In this document: piece by piece, positions 45,301 through 57,300 of the stretch
How positions within the stretch are numbered: position 1 is the stretch's first letter
Layout of the letters: every line of letters starts with the position of its first letter
NCBI GenBank assembly: GCA_949361645.1
Contig: OX442430.1
Coordinates: 4,275,749 to 4,339,748, forward strand
Length of the DNA stretch: 64,000 nucleotides
Source: Spongilla lacustris
Taxonomy: Eukaryota > Porifera > Demospongiae > Spongillida > Spongillidae
Reading direction: 5' to 3'
Notes under the pieces: generated by a model
Told to the model about the DNA's origin: nothing
Database searches by the model: none
What the model saw: only the letters and a program-made list of their open reading frames with translations
Program-made: the position numbers and the translations under genes

Positions 45301-48300
45301 GGGTGCTAAAGAGACAACATGGGAAGCAAAATAAAGCCTGGAGTTGTTCACTCCATGACAAGTAGTCATGAATGTATGATTCACCATTTCTGTTAGTGTG
45401 CTTAAGCACTGTTACTGGAAAGTCGATGCCAGCTTTGTCGACTGGGAAGTGTTTTGGATGTTGAGAGATACCGAATCTGATCGCTTCGTCACGCTTTGAC
45501 TGAGGAATCTTGAATTCGTAATCACACAGTTTGGCAAGGTCAATGCCAGCAACACTTTCTTTGTTGCGATGTGCTGCAGGATCAGCCCCACTCGTGATCG
45601 TGTCTGCAGGAGCAGGACAGTTACTTAAGTCGACCTCATCGCCTCCATGTACAAAGTCAAGATGTGAAGAAGACGATGAACATGTACATGCACATGCATC
45701 TAGATCTGTTACTGTCTCAGGCAGAACAGTCACATCGTCAGTTTGATTTTGGGTATCTAGATGTACAAGTATCTAACAATGACGATTCAGATGCTGGGAC
45801 AGCTCGAAAGAAAGAATCGAGTCGTGTTGATTTCTCAATCTCAGCTTTTGCAGCATTCAGTTTCTTTCGTTTGGCAGCACCACTTTCATATCAACGCGTG
45901 TTTTGTATTTCACGTGTATCAGACCTTGCCGGAATTCTATTTATCATTAACCATTAAAATATAATAAAGTCTCTACTACGAATTTTTTTCCCCATGTGCG
46001 TCAGGATTGTGCAGTCAGTACAGACTAACAGTGGCAGTGAGTGAAAAATTCAGTGCTCGATCGAAGACGAAAGGGTCGTCACACACAATTGGAAAAATAT
46101 ATATATTGTTAGGGATCGCGGGGCCCCCTTTGTGCCGCGGGGCCTGGGGTAGTGTACCCCCTTACCCCCCCCCCCCCCCCCCCCCCCTCACGATGGCACT
46201 GTGGATTCCTAATACAGTTGGTAGCTCTAACAACCATCATGCATTCGATTGCAGGGATAATTGACGATCCCGTACTACTGGAGTTAGCAATGCCTATGCA
46301 CACACAAGCCAGCTCTAAGCTTGCTGTACAATCCTTGGCATCATTGTTCATCCTTCCAGCCATTATTTTTTTACGATTCGTTTGTTTATTCACTGCTAAT
46401 TGGTATTCTAATCAAAGCACATTTCGAATTCGAAAGGCAGGAAACTCGCCAGTAAGACTGAAACGGTCGTATTACCGACTTTTACCACAAGATCCGATTG
46501 TCCTGGGGTGGTCTTATTAGTGATCCGCTACTGTAGTAAATGTTTTTGTTAATACATCTAATTGTTAAACCTAATGCCTAGTTGCAAACAGCCGTGTGTT
46601 CCAGCTGTTTTGCTTTGAGTTAATTAAGGGCGCACGAGTCATTATTGCACTCGATCGAGTCGCATGCGTGTTGAGCGCGTTTCGAGTGCGAGTCGAGTGC
46701 GTGCGAGTCGAGCGCGTGCGAGTCGAGCGCGTGCGAGTCGAGCGCGTGCGAGTCGAGCGCGTGCGAGTCGAGCGCGTGCGAGTCGAGCGCGTGCGAGTCG
46801 AGCGCGTGCGAGTCGAGCGCGTGCAAGTGTGAACTTGTGGGTGGACAGCACTGTACTGTACAAGAAACAATGTCACATTGAATTTAAAGTAATATCCGAT
46901 CTATTTCCATGGAAGCTACCCTGGGTCAAAGAATTCCCTGCAATATAAGATTCCATATTTCCCAATGACACGATGACTAAAAAAGTGATTGGATTCAGGA
47001 ATCTGGGTGAAAGGAAAAGGCGGAGTGGGGAAAAGTCGCTTTATCAACTATTTCGGCCAGCATGTGCTAGATCAAAAAGGTCTACCATGTTTTCTTCATA
47101 AAAGGATACCTAGGCTGGTGGGATGGATACGTGAATGAGAAAATAATACACAATACTAATATCCAACTTACTTAGCTTAGGCGGTTGAAGGTGTCATTCC
47201 ACCCTCCCTGAATGCTAACTGTTTGCAGTTCAACTGCCAAACATACCTAACCTTCTCTTGTTCCTGTTTCATTGCTTATGTAATACTTACAATTACTTCT
47301 TCCTTTCTATCACCTTCTTTCTCTCTGTGCAATGTTTCTTCTTGTGCTTTCAATTCCTTCACCTGATTTGCAAATTTATACTCCATCACATTCGGCATTT
47401 CTTGTACATGCCATCTGTTTGGCTAGTGGGTCATTTTATATTGGACACTACATGTGTATGTTTCTGAATCCCCATATTTTTTCATCTTATAAATGTAGGT
47501 GTTGCAAATCACTTTATTCACTTGCTTCCTCATCATTTCTCTTTATGATTTTCAATGTTTATTTTCGCCACCTTGCATATGATGTTCTCTAACTTGCCAG
47601 GTTGGAATTCCAGTTAAAAGTATTTAAAGTGCTTCAATAAGTGTATAGGATTCCTGTTGCTAGTCAAATTACTGGATATAGGCTCCGTCAATATCCTTGT
47701 GCATTGACTTATCTAAATAACAGTGCACTAAATAGTGGCATCACTATCCTAGTAAGCCAGGTTTCATAAGTACATCACAATACACCAGCCCTCTCTGTAG
47801 CTGTGCAAAGTACATGTTAGGTAAACCATGTCCTATACATGTACATGTACAATGTATATCAATAATTTCTTTCTCCGCAATGGGCAAAAGGATGCTTAGA
47901 GCACCAAAACCTGTTTACACACGGAGAAATGAAATGTGTACAATATTTGAAATGAAAATGTTGTATGGTTGCAAAGATGTTGAACTTACATGTAAAATAA
48001 TAAAATACTATAATAACCCTACAAGGCTGATTCAGCTAGATATTGTCTCATATATATATATATATCAGGGCAGTTCATTACATGTCATGTGCTTCTCAAA
48101 TGCCAGTATGGACAAACTGCCCTTCATTGGGCTTCACTCAAGGGACAGACAGAAGTAGTGGAAGTTCTGTTGAAATATAACTCAAGTATCAGTACTTTAG
48201 ATATGGTAAGTAATTGACTGGGGAATAACTGTAGTTGGCCGTATAAATAATTTAATAAAGGCATTACTTAGATCTGATGTAATTGTAGATTATAGAGCTA

Positions 48301-51300
48301 CATAGAAGTATGTATGTTTTCATATCTATGTACTACCTCTCTGTTGAGGTTTCTATTCTAGAACATTTCGCAGGCATATATACAGGGTGTCCACACAAGA
48401 ATGCAACACTCTTAAGCCAGTAAAACTCAGGGTTGAAATTAATTAACGACTTAATATACAAATAGTTTAAGGTGATAACTGATTTTAATAAGCCTATGTA
48501 ATTAGTCCATTATTAAATGCAGTAGGAACCACCAATCAATTTGGTACTCTTATTGCAGCGTTTTCAAGTTTGATTATTTATTGAGAATATTAACTTGTAC
48601 TTGTAAAATGTCTATATAATTTCATTCAGGTTATAGTAAATCTCTCAATTAATACAACATTATTATTTTAATTAGAAGCTATATGATTTTATTACTAACG
48701 ACAATCGAATTTTAATAACACTATTCACCAATGCTACAGTACCATTGGTGCTAACAAGTAGTTAAAACTCATGACAATTTACATCACATGGTAATTTTAA
48801 AAAAATTGTTTTCTCATGATTGTACATAAGCTAATTCACCTTCACCCAGGATGGCAGGACTGGACTTCACTTAGCAGCTATGTGGGGCCATACTGATACA
48901 GTAAAACTTATTCTCTCAAAGCAAGTTGACGTGAATAGTCAGGACAGGGTGAGTAAATAACAGATTGTAATAACTATACCTACATGTAGTTATACAGGTA
49001 TCATCAAACCATATTGCACCAAAAACGCAGTTAAAAAGGCAAACCACTTACCGTTTACATCTATTACCTTCCACCCTGTTGGCATGGAGAGTACTTCACC
49101 CTTCACATTATTACATTGCCGTACACACAATGCATGACCAAAAAAAGGTCTTTTAGGAGTCATGTATGTTCCAAAAATTATATTTGCGCTAATTCCTTTG
49201 ATTTCTGGACTCAAACAAATGCAAGTAATTTTGCATTGCTTGGGAACAATGAATGGTCAAGATCATGTCTGCAAAACTCTTTTCTATAGGTGAAATGGTG
49301 CGTACATGTACATCAGTTATACAGGGTGTTTCACAATCAATGAAAATTGTTTAAAATTAACCACAAACAGTTAATTAACTGAAAATCGCTGCTAAATGCT
49401 ATAATAACACGGGCTTAAATGTTGATGTAATATTAATTTAAAGATTAAATGAAAAGCATGAGTTTGGTGGCCTACTAGGCTTATGTTCTACGGCATTGCA
49501 TGCCCCTGCAGCATATATAGCCTCAGTGTCTCGTGCTAACAGTCTGAAGCCCATTCTCATTGACTCTGGCAGTTTGTCGATTGAACAGCTCAGTACCGTC
49601 CTCTCCATGGCAGAGATTCTTGCCTCTAAACCCAAACAACGGGTGTTGACCTAGAAGATTGAAGAAGCAGGTTTTTTTCTCTTCTACAGTCCTGAGTCAT
49701 CGACAGCCTCACAAGCCAGACTCAAAGCTGTCTCCCACTCCCCTAGATTGGGCTTGGACCTAGAGTCCCCAGAAATGCACATCCTTCTGAGTTTTGGCTG
49801 GGCTTGCCTCTAGGTTCTGGTACAGACCAATGCCCTTTCTGTTCCTCTGCCCTTGATGCAATGGGCCATCATTCACTAACCTGTAGGCATGGTGAGTTTG
49901 TCATAGCCCATCACAACCATCTCCCTGACTGTTTAGCACACGTCTGCCAGATAGCAGGTCTTGCTCCTGAATTTGAAATGGGCTGCAACTTTGATTGCAA
50001 GGACTGCATGTGCCCTGCTGATGTCCTCGTGCCAAACTGGTCCTTATCTCACCCTGCGGCCGTCGATCTTAAGATCATTTATCCGCTTAACTCAGCCTAC
50101 TTTCTAGAAGTGAGTTTGATACAGCTGAGAAGAGGGAAAAAGGAATACACAGAAAGAATTATGATGTAAGGGGATGGTCTTGCATCCCTCTAGTAGTTGA
50201 GGTTTATGGTGGATAGGGCCATGAAACTGTAACAACATTTGCCCATCTAAGCAAATTACTAGACCTCCGCAACAGACAAACATATGCAACTTCATTAAAT
50301 GTACTATATTGCCATGTATAAATTGTGCTAATGAGGCAAATGCTCAGGTATTGCTGGCCCACACTGCTTTGCCTGCCTTAGTCCATGAATTTTGGTTTAC
50401 ATTTTTGGTGTTATGTATTTAGTAACAATACAGATAAACAAGCACATAACATTAAATCACCTACCACATGGACTAAATAATATATCAGTAGCCTGCATCT
50501 GAGATGGTCCTTGAAAGAAGAGCCCTCACATTTCCCTGACAAGGGTCATGCTCAATCTCTGATACTAGTACAGGGCTGTGACGGCTGCAGACTTTGGGCA
50601 GTTCTGATGTGTGGCCAAGCGAGAAGCAAGCTGCGATAGTGCCCACTTTGCTTCAGTGCCCCAACACCCATAGGTCTCCACAGCTATTGGGATGCATATC
50701 CAACCCAGTTCTGCAGATTTGGAATTGTTGGCCTTATGCTTCCTCTCCTCTGCTGCAAAGGCTGCAGACCCTGCTGTCACAGTTGTTTCTTGTAAATTAC
50801 TTGAGGTTAGCTGCCAGGACATCAGCTGGGCATGTATGGCACTCCTCAGATGCAGAGCAATACCCAACCTCCACCTGAGCACTTATGCAGGCTCTCCTAC
50901 ATGACTCTGCAAATGCATCCCTGAGCCTGTTGTGACGAATGGCCACATCACATCATTAATTTCATGATGCTTTGCTTTGTTCAGCAATATTTTCGAATGC
51001 ACTCAAACTTTTTTCAACAGCATCTCTATATGTAGGTTTGTCAATATACATGTAGTTGACCTGCGTTTTACTTATACCAAATAGCTTCGCTACTTCCTTA
51101 ACAGCTGTACCTTTATTTTGTTCACTAATTACTTTCAACCTGTCCGCAACGGTAATGCATTTTTGAGCTATCTTTGCACCTTTGGCCATTTTGTATAAAT
51201 TCCCCACACAAGTTAGAACCACTGTCCAACTCACTAGAAGATCGATCCGAAACATGCACAAGCACGTGCGACAGTGCAATATTTAGAATAATATTTTATT

Positions 51301-54300
51301 ATGAGAATGACAAGCCGCAGTATGGCATGGAAGAAATCAAGTACAGTAGCGATGCTGGTGAAGAACGGGTATAGTGTGCAAACACATGTTAGTGGCACGT
51401 GCTAGTGTTAATTTACACATGCTTATATTTATATACATGTGCTTGTACACAGAGTATTCTGCATACAAGAGAGAAAGAGGAAGGATGCATATGCATATGC
51501 ATTCATGTGAGTGGTCTGGGGTTGATAAATTTACTCCGCGTGTATCAACGGGCACCTACATGTAGGTCAGTAATGTAGCACAGGTGTGTGCTGCATGCCG
51601 CTGTGCAGGTAGTTGCGCACTATCTCCGAAAGGTGCATGTTTGTAACAATTCCAACTTACACGAACACCTCACATGTATTGTTTGCATACAGAACAGTCA
51701 TGTACAGTCACAAACCCAAAGGTGTTTGATTGACTAGCCAGCTCGGAGCACACATAAACTTTTGTCTGCAATGTCCATTCCACCTTCATGGTGCCAGAGA
51801 CCCAAACGCAATTGATCTGTGGCCATTTTTTGTGTGTACATGTACGTAGATTAGCATTATATATATAATTATAAATGATTTTTTTCAAGTACTATGTTTT
51901 TGGAGTATTGTATGGCTCTGTTTTTAAAATTGACGCATGCATTTGCTTCAAGAACGTATTGGTGATTGAAGCTAAATTTGCATACACTCCAAGGAAGCCA
52001 CTGTACGAAAGAGGGTTAGCTTGATTTACATATGTATGTTTGCTTAATACGCAAACCATCTTTATGCACGCACTAGCATGTGTGCTACAGTGGCTTCAAG
52101 GTAAGTCCCACGCAGTTGAAACTCATCAACAAAGACTGCAGCAGTACTTGGTGAGGTATAATGGGTAATAGGAAACTCATCGTGCTTATTGCATCCACAT
52201 GTACATATTTACGCAAGCAATGATGTTGCTTGAGAGACTGCTACAGTGAGGTATCTCTGTATGCGCAAGCTTGACGTGAAATAATTTTAAGGGAGCGTTG
52301 ACCATTTAACCCGCAACGACAACAACATTACTACAACATACATGGTGTGCTCGTGTGAATTACGTTACGGGTAAGGGCACATTTACGCTGAATCGCATTG
52401 GAGGGAAGGTGGTTACAATGGATAAGGCGAGGCTGACAGTTAGAATGTGCCTTATTTTCCGTATGTGTGAGGTGTTACGTGTGAACCAATACTGTACTCG
52501 GCTGCCTGCTCCACAGTTATCAGTACATGCATAGGGTCTAGTTGTTTGTGAATATATATACAGCTGACAATTGTGTGCTGTTATGCTGTAGTCTACTTTA
52601 ATGCCCACTGCTTTTGACAGTCAACTGCTGTAAGTACATTAGTTATCTGCCTGCTCCATTTAGGCCTACATACCATAGAGGGTCCATGCACTCCATAGAT
52701 GTCTGGTTCATTCCTCATATAGTGTCCACTCCACAGGTGTCTGCCATGGGGTGGGGGGGGGGGAATGTAAGTAGCACAGTTCTTATTCAATCGCCCACTG
52801 CATATTTCTTCCAATGCTAGTGGTGGGGTGGTTGTTATTAAAGCCCCAGCCCACAGGATGTACTAGTAGTTTAATACTCACGTGCTCCAGAGTACAGAAG
52901 CAGTTTTGTTCACATATAAAGGTGAGATTTGAGCGGGAAATGTGTACTTTGCACAACTATTTCTTCGTAATGGATGCACGAAAGTTAACGTACAAACCAC
53001 ATCAATTTGTAAAGGACCTGTGAATACCCGTGCTTATAACCCAACAGTAGCCTGTTATATGAATCACATTGGCATATAGCAGTGATAAGAATCACATGGC
53101 AAATAGACACACAAATAATATCCGTTCCATGCCCAAGTCCTTCTGACATGTTCCCAAGCCTAGTTCATCTTTGAAGAGTTCAGCATGGCTTGATAATAGC
53201 TTCTGAATGTAGTTGTCCATACCTAGGCGCACCTTAACCCCTTGATCATGATTTACTTTCTGGCGCTCTTGACTTTTCTGAACTCTGGAATCTACATCTA
53301 AAACCGTTAGGTCCAAAGCTGATCTAGGTTGATGTCTCAACAGTAAGAATGCCGGAGACTGGCCTGTAGTTGCATGTGGTGTAATTCTGTATTGGAAGAG
53401 AAATCTTGCAATGCGAACATCAATGTTACCCTTTGTCTTTTTCATGGCTTCTTTGAAGGTTTGAACAGCCCTTTCAGCCAATCCATTGCTTGATGGATGG
53501 TAAGGTGCACAGCGGACATGTCTAATGCCATTACGTTTCATAAAGGTTTCAAACTCAACACTAGTAAAGGCAGTGCCATTGTCAGACACAATCACATCTG
53601 GAAGTCCATGAGTTGAGAATAAGTTTCTTAATACTTGAACCACCTGCTGAGAAGAAGTGGAAGAAACTGGGGTGACCTCCAACCACTTGGAATGGGCATC
53701 AACCACAATAAGGAATGTTCTTCCAAGGAATGGACCTGCAAAGTCTATGTGGAGACATGACCATGGCGTTGATGGCCACTCCCATGGATGTAAAGGTGCC
53801 TGTGGTGGTGACTTCCGGTTTGCTTGACAGGCTCCACATGTCTTCACTTTTGACTCTAGCTCCACATCCATCCCAGGCCACCAAACCACGCCCCTTGCTA
53901 AAGCCTTCATCCTTGAAGTACCGGGATGACCTTCGTGAAGCATCTGGATCACTGCAGGCCTCAGAGCTAGAGGAATCACCACATGACTTCCCCATAGTAC
54001 ACATCCATCCTGTATACTCAATTCCATGGCTTTCCTACTGTACTGCTCAAACTCCTGTCCCAAAACTTTGCCTGCTGGCCACCCCTTAATAATCAATTCA
54101 CAAACCTTGGACAGTACATTGTCTCTCGCAGTTGCACTTCTGATGGTGGTTACAGTCACTGGTGAGTCTGTGTCTGCCAGTGCCTCCATCATCAGGACCA
54201 AGTCTCCTGGCAGGGGCACTACCTCGGGTGCTTCTTCCACCGGAAGTCGACTGAGTCCATCAGCATTTCCCTGCTTCCCTGCAGATCTATACACAATCCG

Positions 54301-57300
54301 ATACTCATATGCACTCAAAGTTAATGCCCATCTCATAATTCTCCCAGATGCCATTACTGGAACTGGACGGGACTCAGAAACATTGCAGAGGTTTGTGGTC
54401 TGAATACTCCGTAAATGGCCTACCCCACAAGTATTGGTGGAACCGTTTTACCCCGTAAATGACTGCCAGACCTTCTTTCTCAATGTGAGAGTATTTCTTC
54501 TCTGCTGGAGCCAATGAAAGAGAGGCATATGCAATAGGTTTTTCCACCCCATTCTCAAATTGATGTGACAATACAGCTCCTGTACCATAAGGGGAAGCAT
54601 CACACGACAAAAAAAGCTTTTCCCCAGGGTCAAAGTGTGCCAACTAACACGGTGAAGTGAGCTGAGCTTTAGCCTCCTTAAAAGCCCTTTCTTGCGAAGG
54701 ACCCCACTGCCATTTCTCTTTCTTCCGCAGTAGCTTATAAAGGGGTGCTAAGGTGTCTGCTAAATTCCGCAGAAATTTCTCCTAGAAATTGATCAGTCCC
54801 AGGAAAGACCTCAACTGAGAGACATTCTGTGGAGCTGGTGCCTCCAAAATAGCCTTCTTCTTATCTTCTGTAGGCCGTATAACTTCAGTTGAAATATGAT
54901 GCCCTAAATATTCGACTGAAGGCACCATAAACACACACTTCGACCTCTTTAACCTCATCCCTGACTCTTCTAACTTGGACAACACTTTCTCCAACGTTTC
55001 CAAATGTTCCTTGTCTGATGCACCAGTGACCAAAATGTCATCAATATATGCAATTGTATTGGGAATACCATGAAGAACCCGCTCCATAGTCCTTTGGAAT
55101 ATAGCTGGTGCCGATGATATTCCGAACGGAAGCCTTGTGTACTGGAAGAGCCCCTTCTGTGTGGAGATAGTAACATACCTCTTGGACTCTGGATCCAGAG
55201 CTAACTGCATGTATGCGTGGGACAAATCCAATTTAGTAAACACTTTTCCTTTTGCAAGGCATGACAACATGTCTTCAATACGTGGTAATGGATACCTCTC
55301 CACCACTGCAGCCCGATTGATGGTAAATTTGTAATCCCCGCACAACCTTACACTGCCATCTTGTTTAACAAGGGGGACCACAGGCGCTGCCCATTCAGAG
55401 TGTGTCACTGGTTCCAATATGCCTTCTCTTTCCAGCCTAGCCAATTCTTCTTCCACTCTTGATCGCAGAGCATATGGAACTGTTCTTGGCTTGTAAAACT
55501 GAGGTTGAGCCTTGACATCCACCTGCAATTTAACTGTTAACCCTTTTACTAGGCCCAGTTCTTCTTTGAACAACTCTGTGTATTTCCTCAGTAGACTCTG
55601 GAGGTTGTCATCTGCAGACGAGTGTAAAATAGCAAGGTCAGGTATTAACTCACCCAGCCAATCTTTTCCCATTAAAGAGGGCCCGTCCCCTGCCACCACC
55701 AGCAAATCCAACTTAGCCTTCCTGTCCTTGTATTTCACCTCTAATGAAATCACACCACATATTTTTAACCTTTCTTCTGTGTATGTCCGTAGTAACATGT
55801 TACTAGGTTTCAGAGTCTGCTTTGTGGAGCACATCCACAATCGCTCATACGTCTCCTTACTGATGACAGATGCTGCAGCTCCTGTATCTACCTCCATTTC
55901 CAATGTTGCGTCGTCCACTCTCACCACTACTGTCAATGGTTCTCGAGCTCCCAGTTTAAACAAATTGTATGTCTGCTTTGGCCCCTGCACATCCTCTTCT
56001 TCTTGCACTGGGTCACTGGATTGCAATTGGTGGGCGGCCTCACCCCTCCTAGGGAGCCTGCTGCCCGTTAAGACCTTTTTGCGACAGGCCCGGGCAAGGT
56101 GTCCTTTTTCCCCACAGCAGAAGCACTCCACGCCCTTAAACTTACAGTCGGATGCCTTGTGCCTACCTCGACAACGGTAACACAAATTCTGAGGTGGCGA
56201 CCCAGACCGCTTAACCGCGTGCACCGCTTCTGGTGTCTCAGGACGCTGAAGGTCTGCCACATTCTTATCCATCAGCTCAGCTACCTGCGCTAACTCAAAT
56301 GCTTTCGCAAAGGTTAGTTTACCTTCTGCCAACAGCCTGCGCTGCACCTTCACGTCCCGAAGACCACATACCAGCCGGTCTCTCAGCATATTATCCAGAC
56401 TATCCCCGAATTCGCAGTGTTCTGACAATTTTTTCAACTCCGCCACAAACTGAGACACGGTCTCTGTATCCTGCTGAGAACGAGAATTAAATTTAAACTG
56501 TTGCACAATGCTGGAAGGCTGCGGAGTCAAATGGTCCTTAACCAACTTCATAATTTCATCCACAGACTTATCTGTCGGTTTGCTTGGGCTTCGTATGAGC
56601 TGGTAAGAGGCAGTGCCGCAAACGCTCAGCAATACTGCTCTCTTATTTCCGTCCTCTTTTATCTCGTTCGCCACGATGAACTGTTGCAACCACTCACAAT
56701 ATGCTGTCCAGTCATCGGTGTCCCTTTCGAACGGACCGACAGCTCCAAGTAGTCCCACCATTACTGGACTTTCCCTTGTCGCCAAAATGTAGTACCTAGC
56801 CGCTGACCAATGACAACTGACAAGTTTATTGGCACACACAATAATCACTGCAGCAGCAACAAACACATACAACACACGGATACAAGGTCCATACACACTC
56901 AGACCATCTGCCGTTCTAATGCCAGGTATCTCCAGTCTCGACTGACTCTTCCTTAAATGGTAGACCTTACGTATTACCCAAACTTGTCACTGTGCATGCT
57001 CCATGGCCAGTTGCATGTTCTATTATTAACCAGTTACTACATGTGAAAAATGCACAGGTTGGGCTTTAGTATATACAGCCAATCTCTCCCCATCAGCAAT
57101 CGATGGACCACTTCCAGCAACCACGAGAAGGCTCAGGGACATAGTGGAAACTTACTTCTTTACTATCAACTGCTTGCCAGTATATGTCCAAAGAAGGACA
57201 CATGTGTACTACAGTTGTGGGCATCTCTGCTTTGGCCACAGCACCCAGTATGTTTTCTCACTAATAGCGGATGCTGCAGCCCATGTCCATTTCCATCACT

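Noticed and set aside
46686..46825. CRISPR-like array
   Set aside because: The repeats are 15 bp head-to-tail with no spacers, and the sequence is eukaryotic.
46571..46948. Several ORFs of 68-101 residues, Arg/Ser- or His/Ala-rich, on both strands
   Set aside because: They are translations of the 15-bp minisatellite, open only because the unit is stop-free and divisible by three.
12623..54784. Reassigned TAG codon, suggested by TAG stops in two element genes
   Set aside because: TAG also ends the ankyrin/death-domain gene at its expected C-terminus, and nuclear code changes are not expected in animals. Independent mutations are simpler.
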